NCBI GenBank assembly: GCA_951640195.1
Contig: OX621166.1
Coordinates: forward strand, 1,790,501-1,854,500
Direction: 5' to 3'
From: Porpolomopsis calyptriformis
Taxonomy: Eukaryota > Basidiomycota > Agaricomycetes > Agaricales > Hygrophoraceae
Length of the DNA stretch: 64,000 bases
Position 1 is the first letter of the stretch. Each line of letters begins with the position of its first letter. The notes under the pieces were generated by a model. It ran no database searches and was not told the DNA's origin. It saw only the letters and a program-made list of their open reading frames with translations. Positions 35,295-46,742 of this stretch are shown piece after piece. A program made the translations under genes and the position numbers.

Positions 35295-36914
35295 TCGATG
35301 AAACGAAAAATCTTGCATTTCACCTCCTCTTTCGGCCACCGCACTTCCCCCTTTGTGATCCTCGTCGCTATGATTCTCCCTCCTCATCATTGGTCTTTTC
35401 GTCATTCAACCGGACAATCCTCGTACCGCGCTCACCGTTCTATGTCCTCTTTTCTCCTCTGCTGTTGTTTATACTAACGAATACTGCCTTTTTTCGTTCC
35501 TGTTACCGGCATCATTTTAAGCACTATCTATTATCTCTTTTTCTCAAAAAAGCTTTTACCACCCAACCCAACTCAAGTCTCTCTCTCTGCGATTTTAATA
35601 CAGATTTTGATCTTACCTTACATTGTTCTTTGTAGTGCCCTCTTCGCCGGACACCTTCAAGTGTCTCTTTGTCTTCCCCCATTGTTTCGTTCGTTTCTTC
35701 GTGATTCTCAAACCGTCACTGCACACGGTCACCCATCGTCGCTCCTTTCATATTTCCAAATTCTCCATACTTAATGTTTTTTTATCCGTTATGTTCGTAA
35801 CCAAAATTTGGGGGGTGTGTTTAATCGATGATGCATGTTGATCTACCTACGAGGCAAGAGTCGATCGAGAAAAGAGGTATGGTCCCGAAGCTTACTTGGC
35901 GACATACGCCGCCGCAAAATGTTATAACGTTATTTACTCACGTCAAACGACTGTATTTTTATGACAACTGTGGAAAATCGACAAAAAATGGGTCTCGAGC
36001 CCCGATAGCATGTCGTCCGCTCATCCGGGAGGACAGATCCGGACGAACCTACACACAGCGTGACAGGAGTTCGCTGTATTTAGCGCAGGCACGGGATACA
36101 GCACTTATCATGATGACGGATGACGGACGGAATGTTACACAAGTGACTGATATGATCATGAAAAAAAAGGGGGGCTGCCGCGTCTTTCGGACCCCCTCCA
36201 ACTGACCGTCCAGTGCGTGCACGACCCATCCCCCCAACTCAAAATCGTCGCCCGATCTCCGTACTTACGTGAAGCTAGCCTCCACATATACGGCGTAATA
36301 TATAATGGCGGGGCTCCCTGCGACGGCGCCGTTCATTGATATTTGGGGGTGTAGGGTCCTGGAATTTCTTTTTTTGTCAAATGCACATCTATAATATAGC
36401 CAAGTTCGGCATGTACTTGATTGATAACGCCGTCCAGCTTGAGTGCCCATCCCAGACATTCACAGTTCCAATTTCGTGATCAAGGGTGTGGATATGACAT
36501 CACTGTCTACCTGCCCTCAGCAGATCCACTATGAGTCTCATTCCATCCAGAGGGTAGGGAGTTGATGATCCAGCCAGTTACTTGTGTATTGTGAACTAGG
36601 GCCTAGCATGGGTTAACCTGGGTGAAACCCAGCTCATACCTGCAGGTACTTGAACTTGGAGGGTGATGACCATACCCAACATCAGCAAAACCATGTTTTG
36701 TTTGTATTTGGCTCATAGATGCAAGCCAAATCCATAGCAGGTTATACTGGGTTATAGCAACACCCCTATCATATAGTGCTTTATAGTACTTCACAGATGC
36801 CTACCCTTGCTATCCAGTGACATGCAAAACTATGTATGTATATAAAGCACCATTATTTGATGGTGTCAAATGAAATTGCTTTGACTCAATCATTCAATTG
36901 GATACTGAGTCAAA
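35295..36914. other. Gene-free transition between gene block and transposon block
   Basis: The first 500 bp are T/C-rich and probably include the 3' UTR of the homeodomain gene. From about 35,800 to 36,500 there are scattered short open frames without motifs. From about 36,500 the base composition shifts to AT-rich, CpG-poor DNA like the transposons to the right. I see no gene. Confidence 0.5.
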
Positions 36915-37199
36915 CTATTCATTGTTTAAGGAATAATATAATTCTTTACAAAAATATTTGTTCAAATAAAACTCAGTGTTAAATTCAAAACTGGTTTCCT
37001 TTATCAATTGCATATCAGAAGCATGAAAAAAATGAGGAATAAGGTCAGCTTGTGCCTTCAAATGAGATAGAGGAATCATATCACCCATATGCATGCTATC
37101 AGCACAAAGGCTGTGTTTGAGGACATACATCTGTGTGGTCCATTCTACTCAACAGTTATATTAGTACCCCAGCATAGAAGTGGCAGATTGTGGCACAAT
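36600..37199 (-). pseudogene. Relic of a Plavaka/CACTA-like transposase C-terminus
   Basis: The minus-strand open frame at 36915-37130 reads KHSLCADSMHMGDMIPLSHL, ...DLIPHF, then FEFNTEFYLNKYFCKELYY. The pattern H-S-L-x-A-D ... P-(L)-S-x-(L/I)-(R/K) ... D-L-I-P-x-F ... E-x-(S/N)-x-E-F-(F/W/Y)-L-N-K-Y-(F/W) is the end block of Plavaka-type (CACTA-related) transposases that are abundant in agaricomycetes. Only the tail is left. The LTR of element E starts at 37200 and probably cut the older element. Family call is from memory of the pattern, not from a search. Confidence 0.5.
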
Positions 37200-37621
37200 T
37201 GTCACGGATATAATTTTTCATTCTCTTTCTATGTTTGTCATTGTAGCTTAGTCAGACTTGTCTTATCTTGTTTGGGATTCCCCAGAGATTCCCCATGATT
37301 ACACTATGGGAGTCCCCATAGCCTTGTCTTTTTCATTTACCTAAGATAGGATACATTTCATTTCTGACTACTTATATTTCATCTCTTCACATGCTCCACA
37401 TCATTATCATGCTTATCTTTTACTTACCACATAGATTCCTCATTGTAACACTGACTCATCTGCAGCAATGTAGTTAGTATATAAACTCCTAGTTAGTTAT
37501 ACTCAGACCTTAAGTCTGATTCCTCGTTAGACACCCAATAACTAGGACTTGAGACTATTATGATTGTCTTAGATAGAGCACTCCAAAGTAAAACTGTCTC
37601 AACAATGACTAGTTTATAACA
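37200..37621 (+). repeat. 5' LTR of element E (422 bp)
   Basis: Begins TGTCACGG and ends TTTATAACA (TG...CA). It is the reverse-complement orientation of the LTRs of A and B and aligns with them along the length. TATATAAA lies at 37478-37485, and AAGTCTGATTC at 37512-37522 lies 34 nt downstream. Plus-strand orientation agrees with the plus-strand gag-pol that follows. Confidence 0.85.
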
Positions 37622-37622
37622 A

Positions 37623-37633
37623 GAATCAGACTT
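37623..37633 (+). other. Primer-binding site of E, complementary to its own LTR
   Basis: GAATCAGACTT starts 2 nt after the LTR end and is the exact reverse complement of AAGTCTGATTC at 37512-37522 in the same LTR. It shows no tRNA-Met-like TGG start. This is the arrangement known from Tf1 self-priming. Confidence 0.6.
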
Positions 37634-37978
37634 CCTTCTTGCTCTCTCCTCTTTACTTGATCCACCCTTGCTTTCACACTAGACAATGAAGAAGATTTCT
37701 ACAACTCCTCTAAGTGAAATCCTCTTTCTCAATCACTTTACTTACAAACACGAATCTTCCTAGACCCAAATGAAGAAGCTAGTCAAGCTCCCCCTCTACC
37801 AGGTACCCCACAAGCTTTAGGAAGAACTTGAAGCAAAACAACTTAACTACTTGCCGCTGCCCAGTCACAATGTCCCATTACTCCCCCTTCTATTAGGTAT
37901 CAACCCTTCCCATTCCAACAACCTACTTGACCTTCATCACCTTTAACAACACCTTCACCTTCACTATCACCACCACCA

Positions 37979-39152
37979 ATGGGTTCTCACACTAATCCCC
38001 CTATTCCCAACCTCAATGAGATTCTTGCAGTCATGAATGACTTGCGGAGAGAAGTGGCTGCTCTCCAGGCTTCCAACACACAATAGGTGACAGAGATTTA
38101 TAATCTCAATCAACAACTTGCTGCCTAAGCTCAGCCTCAGCCCCCACCACAACCTTAACCCCCTGCTCCTGCTATTCCCACCATCGAGATCAAGATGGCT
38201 AAACTAGATGAGTTTACTAGTCAACAGTAGGATGTCAACAAATTTATCAACAGCTGTGAATTGTATTTTATGGGAAAACTGTATCGCAATGAACACAAGA
38301 TTCCCTTCGCCCTTTCTTTCATGAAGGGGACCATGGCCCAAACCTGGTCTGAAAAGGAGACCAACAACATGAGAGCTGTTAACTGGACTGGCCCAACTGC
38401 TACCTAGGCTGCATTTGAAGGAATCGATAGACAGTCTTGTGCTCATAATAACATCAAGAATCTCCAACAGGGAAGAAAGAAGATTGAAGATTATAACTGC
38501 GCTTTAGCACTTTACAGGTCAATACCAGTTTTAATGATACCACCCTCATTGATCTTTACCAAGCTGGACTCGATTCCGAGTTCATTAAATTTATTTATGA
38601 CTCCCCACCATCCCCACTACACTTCAAGAGTAGAAAGATGCAATGACATGCTACCAACATCAAAAGAACATTCTTGCCTCACAGAAGCAGTCCTCCACAT
38701 CCCAACCCCAATACTCCAACCCCTTTCCTACCTGAGGATTGACCGTGGCTGCAATAGTGACCTGTCAAATGTCAGCAGCCCCCACTGTCAAAAGAGAAGA
38801 GTCTTCCTCTTCTACCCTTATAATCCTATATGGAAACTGCTACTCCTGCAGCCAACCTAGGCACTTTGCCAATGCCTACCCAAACTGTGTTGCCAGTGAT
38901 GTGAAGAATTTACCTAATACCTCTTCCTCACATTGAGGAGGATACTATTGAGGCAGAGGTGGTTACCAAGGATGAGGATGAGGCTGAGATGTATATGTCA
39001 TTACCACTGAGCTAAATGTGGAGAATGTCAGCTTGCCTGCTACACTAGCAATGAGTGAAACTCCATCAGATATGGTGAAATGTGGTATATGCAATTGGTC
39101 AGATGATTGAAAGAAGAGGCTGGCAATGGACTTGAAGTCCCAGGGTTTTTGA
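37979..39152 (+). pseudogene. Decayed gag of element E
   Basis: Starts with MGSH and NLNEILAVMNDLRREV, then a Gln/Pro-rich linker, the gag core (KFINSCELYFMGKLY, FALSFMKGTMAQTWSEKE) and a zinc knuckle with both first cysteines kept (CYSCSQPRHFANAY, last Cys lost). At least five in-frame stops and an internal deletion near 38,408. The gag frame ends TGA at 39150-39152, immediately after GGGTTTT (39143-39149). Confidence 0.75.
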
Positions 39153-40791
39153 AAGGTTTGGATGATTTGCCCAATGTTATGGACTATACCACTCAATGTA
39201 CTATTACCCCATGCAATCTATTTCAAATTCTTGGTACTATTAAAAAGGGCAATTCAGGACTTACAATGGATGTTTGGATCAAAGCTTCAGACACTGGCTG
39301 ATGTGTCCCCACCAAGTGTCTTATTGATAGTAGAGCTTCTAGAAACTTTATGGATGAGACCTTCACAACTTATCACAAATTTACTCTTTAGGATTTGGAA
39401 ACCCTAATCCCCATACAGAATGCTGATAGGTCAGAGAACCGAGGAGGCCTGATCATTTTTGACACTGATGTCTGGATAGAAGTTCCAGGTGGACACATTG
39501 AAAGGATCCATTTGGAAGTGACTGACCTCAGATCCAAGATTGATATTATCCTTGGCTACCCATGGCTTAGAGCTCAAAACCCTAGTATTGATTGGGAGAA
39601 GTCAACACTGGCTCTCAGAGGCAAAGAGACTTCTCGTTGGTATTGTAGTAGCAAAGCAGAGCCCTCTGTAGTAGAATTGATCTCACTGGTGATTACAAGT
39701 ATTTCAAAATTGGATGAAGCTTGAGCCAGCATGGTGGAGGAAGATATGTGAAAGTTTGTACCAGAGGTCTATTGGAAAGACTATGCTAGTGTCTTTGCCA
39801 AAGAGTCCTTCGATTACCTTCCACCTCATTCTGAGTTTGATCATGTCATTGACCTTAGAGATGACTTTGTACCCCAAAATGATGTAACTTATCCAATGTC
39901 CCCTTGAGAGACAGAATTCCTAGTGAAGTTTTTAGATGAAAATGTGGCTACTGGACAAATATTCAAGGGATCTTCACCTCAGGCCACTCCCTTCTTCTTA
40001 GGAAAGAAAGCTGAAGAAGTCAATGCAAAAGGACAAGATGCTGGATACAGACCAATTGAAGACTACTGTTATTTGAATCACTTTACAGTTCCCAATCATT
40101 ATCCCCTACTACTCTTGCACCAAATCATTCAACAACTGAAGTTACGATCTACCACATTGTTCACAGTTGTGGATATCCAATGGGGATTCAACAATATCCA
40201 AATCAAAGAAGGCAACAAATGGAAAGCTGCTTTCAACATGATTGAGGGACTCTTCATTCTAAGAGTAATGTTCTTTGGTCTACAGAATTCTCCAGCTATG
40301 TTCCAATGGATGATCGATACACAATTTGCTGAAGTGCTAAGATCAGGTTGTGTTTTTATCTATATCGATAACATTCTCATCTGCAGAGATAATCTAGAAG
40401 AACTGCATTACTGGACATTCAAAACCCTTAATATCATAAAGAAACACAAACACTCCTGTAAACCCATCAAATGCCAATTCAAGAAGGAAGGGGTGATCTA
40501 TCTGGGAATGACCTTGTCGAAGGGTCATATCGGAACTAATCCCAAGAAGGTCAAAGCCATAGTCGAATGGCCTAAACCTCAAACCATCAAACAACTTCAG
40601 TCCTTCCTCAGAAGCGTGAACTTTTGGAGGAAATACATCAAGGACTTTTCAAAGATCACTCAACCACTTAACCAGTTACTTTGCAAAGATGCTATATGGG
40701 AATAGACCCCCAAACAACAATGTGCCCTTGATCATTTGAAGCACTCCCTCATGAATACCCCTGTCCTCAAAGTACCAGACTAAGACCTGCT
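39143..40791 (+). pseudogene. Decayed protease and reverse transcriptase of element E
   Basis: The pol frame is -1 relative to gag. The protease region shows CLIDSRASRNFMD, where copy A keeps the active-site DSGASGNF. The RT covers about 39,950-40,700 with YRPIEDYCYLNHFTVP, FTVVDIQWGFNNI, FGLQNSPAMFQWMID and YIDNILIC: the second catalytic Asp of YIDD has become Asn. It breaks off in the RNase H start (VPD at about 40,780) where a foldback element begins. Confidence 0.8.
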
Positions 40792-41510
40792 GTTACAGCC
40801 ATTTGCAGATGAATTGGTGCACATGATGATTTCCTCATTTGGGTGTGCATGGACTCTGAAGGAACTTTCAAATTTTTTCTCAACAATAAGGACTCGGACA
40901 CCTTTGGGCTCTCTTGTAAAGTTGTTCTAAAAATTATTTCCCAGCTGCTTATCAGAAAAATGAAGTGATTTGACTCAGAAATAGTATAGTTGTTTTTTCC
41001 AGCAGAGGTTTACAGTTTTGAATTTTATCTCAATAATGCGGCCTCATATACTCTCAGGCTCTTTTGTAAAGTTGTTTTAAAAATTACTTTCTAGCTGCTG
41101 GTAATAAAAATGAAGCAATTAAATCCATGGTGCTTGTGCTGTATACAATGATTATACCATTTTACAGTCAAATTAGATATTTTTTGGTACAAACAGGTTA
41201 CTAGCAACTAGAAAATAATTTTTAAAACAACTTTACAAAAGAGCCTGAGAGCATATGAGGCTGCGTTATTGAGATAAAATTCAAAACTGTAAACCTCTGC
41301 TGGAAAAAACAACTATACCATTTCGGAGTCAAATCACTTCATTTTTCTAACAAGCAGCTGGGAAATAATTTTTAGAACAACTTTACAAGAGAGCCTGAAG
41401 GTGTCCGAGTCCTCATTGTTGAGAAAAAATTTGAAAGTTCCTTCAGAGTCTATGCACACCCAAATGAGGAAATCATCACATGTGCCAATTCATCTGCAAA
41501 CAGCTATAAG
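40792..41510. mobile_element. Foldback (large inverted-repeat) element
   Basis: About 0.7 kb with two near-identical inverted arms: left about 40,795-41,105 and right about 41,205-41,508, separated by about 100 bp. The outermost pairs are TTGCAGATGAATTGG on the left and CCAATTCATCTGCAA on the right. Arms differ mostly by transitions and a few small changes. Each arm contains two diverged copies of a unit with AAAGTTGTTCTAAAAATTA. It has no coding capacity. Insertion into element E coincides with loss of E sequence. Confidence 0.75.
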
Positions 41511-41781
41511 CTTGCGATGGATGAATGATACCCCAGGTACTAGTCGGATAACTGAGGATAGGCTAACCTTGCCTATCTGACTACTCTTATATACATAATC
41601 ATATACCCTATACCCTGATCTGATGACCTAATCAAGAACATGAAGTAGTACTGACTATGTGGTTAAACAGAGCTGGCTTAGCTATCACCAAATTGAGATT
41701 ACATACAGAAATGATAAGCGCAGGCAGAGACACAAGATAAGGAAAAGATGATAAAGTTGTGACTGAATAGTGTACATCTAT
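41511..41781. other. Unknown AT-rich segment inside element E
   Basis: 271 bp that matches neither element E nor the other elements here by eye. No open frame. It includes TATATACATAATCATATACCC, partly repetitive. It replaces the RNase H to mid-integrase part of E, so it arrived together with, or after, the foldback element. Confidence 0.4.
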
Positions 41782-42310
41782 GAGTAATGTCCCCGCAGCA
41801 AACACCTTCTATGAATGTCTCACACATGCTCAGAAGAATGCTAGTGAATTGCTATTACACACTGCAGAATTGATGAAAAAATATGCCAATTGAAAATGGA
41901 AACTCTCTCCCTCTTTCAAAGTCAGAGATTTGGTTTAGTTAGATACCAAGAATATCAAGACAACTTGACCTGCCAAGAAGCTAGATAACTAAAGAACTGG
42001 ACCATTCAAGATCCTGAAACAAGTATTGGATCTTGCATATCTTATTGATATTCCCAGAACTTGGAAGCTCCACCGAGTCTTTCACGTATCACTCCTGAGA
42101 CCTAACATTGAAGATAAGTTGCTCCACCCTGATGTCACTGATACATCTCAACCTCCCCCAGATTTGATTAAGAATGAAGAAGAATATGAGGTTAAATCTA
42201 TTCTACAGCACTCCAGAGCTAGATGCTAATGAAAATATTTAGTCAAATAGAAAGGTTATCTGATCAAAGAAGCCACTTGGGAAGAACGATTGAACATCTT
42301 ATGACATGCT
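41782..42310 (+). pseudogene. Integrase C-terminus and chromodomain of element E
   Basis: Resumes at NVPAANTF, continues through LDLAYLIDIPRTWKLHRVFH, VSLLRPNIEDKLLHPDVTDT and a chromodomain-like end (EEEYEVKSILQHSRARC, YLVK, GYLIKEATWEE). Stops occur where copy A keeps Arg or Trp codons. The chromodomain after integrase identifies the element as a chromovirus. Confidence 0.8.
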
Positions 42311-42324
42311 GTCAGAAATATCTG

Positions 42325-42420
42325 TGCCAAATGAGCACACTCATTTTGCACACTCTCAAGTGACATCGTGACACCTTGTGCCAAATGGGTATACTCGTTT
42401 TGCACACCTTTTATAGTATT
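42325..42420. repeat. Two tandem imperfect hairpin units
   Basis: Each unit is GTGCCAAATGRG, 4 nt, CTCRTTTTGCAC, an inverted repeat with a short loop, at about 42,326-42,353 and about 42,380-42,407. They lie between the end of E and the LTR of B. They may be ends of a small non-autonomous element. Confidence 0.45.
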
Positions 42421-42445
42421 CGTGCCAAAATCACTAAAGACACCA

Positions 42446-42542
42446 TGTTATAAACTAGTTGCTGTTAAGATGGTTTTACTTCTGGGTGCTCTGTCCAAGA
42501 CAATGATGATGGTCTCAAGTCCTAGTTATTGGGGTGTCTAAT
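42446..42542 (-). repeat. 3' LTR of B, outer fragment
   Basis: Begins TGTTATAAACTAG and aligns with the first 97 bp of the A LTR, up to TGTCTAAT, where element D interrupts it. Confidence 0.8.
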
Positions 42543-42959
42543 AGCTGCCTATCCATCACGTTTAGAACCAATTCTATTCTAAATCTGAGTACGTCAGACA
42601 TTGAATAATAAATTTATATTTAGAATAGAAAACTGTGAGACAAGATGTAAATAAACATATGACGATGGATATAGATTTACTTCCTGCACTTCTGGCTGAC
42701 GCAGATGAAGATGAAGAGGACAAGGAGCTCACCGTGATCCAATTGGCAGCTATAGGACTACTTGTCCATGGCATCTTGGAGGACTGACAAATTTGTGCCC
42801 AATAGCGGTGTCTGAGTCAACACTACCTCAAGCGCCCCAACCTTCTGCCAAACCCCCACAGAAGTACCCCATGGCAGCAGCTATATGAGACCCGCAACAA
42901 TATAGCCTTCATCACCACAATGGGTTTCAATGTTGAAAGCTTCTTTTACATCTTGGAGA

Positions 42960-43920
42960 ACAGTTTCAAGGCAGCGTGGACCTTGAAATCAATACCTAGG
43001 TGCGACGTTACTACTGGAAGCACTCCCTGTGTGCTTCACTGATCATTGGATGCCTCTGGGGCCCTCGGCCTCATTCTCCATTTTCTCAACTCCACAATAC
43101 TCAATGTGAGCTTGATGGAGATCTTTGCGCTTGTACCTGCAACAGTCTCGCGCTATCTCAGGTTCACCATCGCTATCCTCCTCTCCATCCTCTGGATTCT
43201 CCCTGACTGCCAGATCTGATGGCCAGCTGGAAATGAGTTCCAGGGCCTCAATGCCCTAGTCACCACCTGCCACCCTCTCCTCACTGGTGCATTTGGCACC
43301 ATGGATGGTCTCCACCTGCCGGTGCAGAGGTTGAGCAATTAGGAGGTAGAGAACATGACATACAATGGATAGCTCCATAGCCATGATGTAGGCAATGTCC
43401 TTGCCTATGCTGCATCAGATGTGTACCTCCCTCTTTCATTTTATCAATTAAACTAACTAATACAGGTGAAATAATTGCTTGCTAACTCAACTCGCCAGGG
43501 AGCTGGCATAACTCATGAATTGCCCGACCCATCTACACCAAACTGTGTAGGAAAACACCTGATGGCTACTACCTCATCACGGATACTGCCTTCCCATGTG
43601 GATCTGATTCAGTCAAGGGCCATATCCGCATACCTCAGAAGCAAGATGAGGCCCTCCCCACTGATAAAACTAAATGCATCCAAGTGCTTGCATTCGATTG
43701 ATAGCTTCTCTCCTTCTGCCAGTCTGCGGAGTGGGGGAACCAAGCCCTTCAGGGCTGCTTTGGCCACCTCTGTGTCCCACTGGACATTAACAACCCAGCA
43801 TGCTGCCAGTCCATCTTGGAATATGCATGCAACTTTACAACCTGCACTGCTGATGGGTCAGATTGAATCAAATCTAATCCGTGTACATGCCTATATGGCA
43901 GGATGATGTGTGGTTCGGCT
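42960..43920 (+). pseudogene. Decayed HARBI1-like DDE transposase of element D
   Basis: Reads LGLILHFLNSTILNVSLMEI, FALVPATVSRYLRFTIAILL, then the DDE blocks FGTMDGLHLPVQRL, a YNG...HSHDVGNVLAYAASD stretch, an apparent short intron (about 43,420-43,465), CQLNSPGSWHNS-like sequence and YYLITDTAFPCGSD. The G-x-x-D-G-x-H and D-x-A-F-P blocks are those of DDE_Tnp_4 (PIF/Harbinger) enzymes. At least five in-frame stops make it inactive. No full gene model is offered. Confidence 0.7.
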
Positions 43921-44679
43921 TCGAGTGCATGTTGTTTTTGGATCAGTGCAAGAATGACCAGGTTGCACATTTTCATAGATTATCACTTAGTTTCTTTTTT
44001 TTCCAATATTATTTTCATTGTGCAAGTAAACTATGGATGGAAGTAAGGTATATTGCAGAGGGGGAACACTCCGCATTCTAAATTATCTACAGAATGAATG
44101 TACGTTAAGGTATAAGTGGAGGGGTTACCCTCCGCGATCTAAAATATCTATGGATAAATAGAAAAATGAAAAACAAAAAGATAAAGAGGGGGGGGGAGAG
44201 GGGGGGGTATACATGATTTAATCCTTAGGGGGAGAACCATCGATGACTGTGGCTTGTGTGGTTGGAAGCATGGGGGTAGGAGTAGGGGGGGTAGTGAGGG
44301 CCTTACCCTTGCAGGTGAAGGCAGTTGCAGGGGATGGAGGGGACCATTCCATCTCCATGATTTTTGCTACAGGGGTGAGGTTGAGATGCTCAGACTCATC
44401 TGAGCTGTGTAGCCAAATTATTGCGCCAGGGAACTCCCAATCCTGGCACCTCCAACAGTTTAGGTGTCACAAATCTGAAATTCGAGACATGAGATCGAGC
44501 GCGCTTAGGCCATCTCTGATGAACGTCGAGCAGATTTCTAGCTAGTCACATGTAATATGGTATATATACTGGGAACAACAGTATTGGGTAAGTCCAATAC
44601 TATGATGTTTTAGTCAAGTGGTCTTGACTGTCATCTGAATGCGTACGTTCCCAGTGCAATTTCTAACATTAGGGGGGTG

Positions 44680-45909
44680 GGGGCTGCCTTACGCTCGAGC
44701 AGCTTGATAAGCTTCACCTGGTCAGCCCTCAGCTTGGCTCGACTAAGCCTATCCATGAGCTTCTCCACCCTGCCTTGGGCATTGCAGAGCTGGGCAGTGA
44801 GCACAAGGATTTGTGTGGACTAGATTGATTGCACAAAATGCTCATCCATCCGCGCAGACTGAGTGGTGGGATCGAGGGCTGTCATAATGGTTTGGAGGAT
44901 GTGGTTACCCACATTGGATGTGCCCTGGCGTGGCTTGAGTTGAGGAGTCAAGGCCTTGACCTTGACTTGCTTTGGGGCTAGATAGTCATCTTCTGAACTG
45001 TTAATGATAATAACAGCATTGTTGTCGTCAATCTCATTGTTGTCGAGGGGCAAGAGCCCTGCCTTTGTGCACATCGCATCCTCAATGGCATGGGCATGAT
45101 CAATGTGAGGGGGGCATTCCCCCTCACCAGTAGGCTTCTCCATTCGAATGAGCTTGAGAAGTAAAAGGAAGTAGTTAGTATATTTATTTAATTAACTAAT
45201 GAAGATGTACCTGCTTAAACTTTTGTCTGAGGGACTTGACTGTGTGGGGGGGGTGTTCATTGGCAGTTGCCCAGACTATGAAACCCTTCTCAACTTCTAA
45301 CCAACCTTTGGTTCTGGTTGGGAGGAGCTTCACAACAATATTGAGCAGAGCCTCGATATCATCATCAGAATAGTTGATGGTCCCAGTCACGCATCCATGT
45401 TGGCACTTTCCAGTAACAGCTCTGAGGTCAGCGATGGCACCCTCCCTCTTGAGGGCTCAAGAGCAGGTAGCCTTGGCCTTGGGTGCTGCATGGTGTGAAC
45501 CACTAACCTTATGCGCAGGTCAAGTGACATCTCCAAGCTCGCGATGAGCCAGAGGTACGTTCTCAGGTCCAAAAGAGGACAGACCTGTGGTGGGCATAAA
45601 TCTGCTCAACGAGTAATTCGGAGTGGGATTGAAGGGGCTGGATCCATGGGGGGCGAGCGAATCCCGAATAGGTGGAAGAAGGGGCTGGGAAGTAAATAAA
45701 AAAGGAATTAGCACTATGTATGGATATTAGAGTAGACTTACCATCGTGTAAAATGAGTGGGTGAAGTCAGGGTTGCCAGTGGGCTGAATCGGACCCAGGG
45801 TAGTTGGGAAAGGAGTCGCATCGGTGCCAACACAAGTCCATGGCATGTTTGGGCTGAAATGTGTGGAATGGACACTGGAGGGAATGTTCTGGGAGGTTTT
45901 GTGAGACAT
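44680..45909 (-). pseudogene. Second gene of element D, Myb/SANT-like (DUF6818-type)
   Basis: Minus-strand pieces: a start at 45909 (MSHKTSQNIPSS); a block at 45196-45390 with NYSDDDIEALLNIVVKLLPT, KGWLEVEKGFIVWA and VKSLRQKFKQV; and a C-terminal part with acidic and coiled segments (LTAQLCNAQGRVEKLMDRL). The Y-S-D-x-D-I-E-x-L-L ... K-G-W ... K-S-L-x-x-K-F block recalls the helix-turn-helix proteins that PIF/Harbinger elements encode to help transposase bind DNA. Several frames are broken. Confidence 0.5.
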
Positions 45910-46411
45910 CTAGATGTGGGGAGGAAATGGGATGGACTTATGAGGGAAATTCACCTCCCTTTATATTGCGAATGGCAACAAAAGAATAGCCTGCACTGCT
46001 GGATTTAGCACATTATTTGAGACAATATAAGTTAGTGGGACTTACCAATGGTGCCTATATATATATGGGTATAAACCCCAAGAGAGTTAGCTAGGGGATG
46101 AGGCCAATGACAAGGGGAGGGAGTTGAGTGTGCATACACACACTCATATTGGAAGTAGACATATATGCTTATATAACAACCCATTTATGGGTTGCGATCT
46201 CACTTTCTGATCTTGCAGAGATTGAAAATCAGTTTACAGCTTGCGTTTTGAACTAGCAAGGGGGGGGTACCCCCCTTCTTAGATTTAAGATTTAAAAACC
46301 ACACTTTTGACAGGTGGGTGCTGTTTTTGACAGCAGCATTTCAGCTTGACTGCTTAATCATCAAATCTGTATTTAGAGACATGTTCTAAACACGATGGAT
46401 AGGCAGCTAAT

Positions 46412-46708
46412 GAGGAATCAGACTTAAGGTCTGAGTACAACTAACTAGGGGTTTATATACTGACTACATACTGTGGATGAGTCAGTGTTACAATGAGGAA
46501 TACATGCAGTCAAGTAAAAGATAAACATAATAAGAGATGGAGCATGTGAAGGGATGAAACATAAGTAGTTGGAAATAAAATGTATCCTATCTAAGGTAAA
46601 TGAAGAAGGTAAGGCTATGGGGAATCCCAAGCAAAGATAAGACAAGTCTAACTAAGTTATGTTACAATGACTAACATAGAGAAAGAGTGAAAAATTACAT
46701 CTGTGACA
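46412..46708 (-). repeat. 3' LTR of B, inner fragment
   Basis: Continues from GAGGAATCAGACTTAAGG (self-primer homologue at 46415-46425) to ATCTGTGACA, aligning with the remaining part of the A LTR. With the outer fragment it makes a 394-bp LTR. Confidence 0.8.
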
Positions 46709-46742
46709 TACACCTCAGTTTTCAGGAAATTCAACTCAAATT

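Larger units (their letters stand above)
37200..42310 (+). mobile_element. Element E: old, decayed Ty3/gypsy chromovirus
   Basis: Plus-strand element with a 5' LTR (37200-37621), primer-binding region, gag (from the ATG at 37979), protease/RT (to about 40791), a replaced middle (40792-41781) and an integrase C-terminus with chromodomain (41782-42310). There is no 3' LTR; the end is eroded. Stop codons occur throughout, most at CpG-derived sites (for example TGA where copy A keeps CGA). Same subfamily as A by LTR and protein sequence. Confidence 0.85.
42543..46408 (+). mobile_element. Element D: PIF/Harbinger-type DNA transposon
   Basis: 3,866 bp with 26-bp terminal inverted repeats, AGCTGCCTATCCATC then RYGTTTAGAAC, differing at two positions that both look like CpG losses. 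It is flanked by a 3-bp AAT duplication (42540-42542 and 46409-46411); the uninterrupted A LTR has TCTAATGAGG at this place. It carries a DDE transposase relic on plus and a second gene on minus, the two-gene layout of PIF/Harbinger elements. Confidence 0.8.

Noticed and set aside
40795..41508. CRISPR-like or regular repeat array
   Set aside because: Repeats are two large inverted arms, not short direct repeats with spacers, and the genome is fungal.
37200..42310. Elements E and B as one element with two LTRs
   Set aside because: The LTR at 42446 is in the opposite orientation to the LTR at 37200 and belongs to minus-strand B; E has no 3' LTR.
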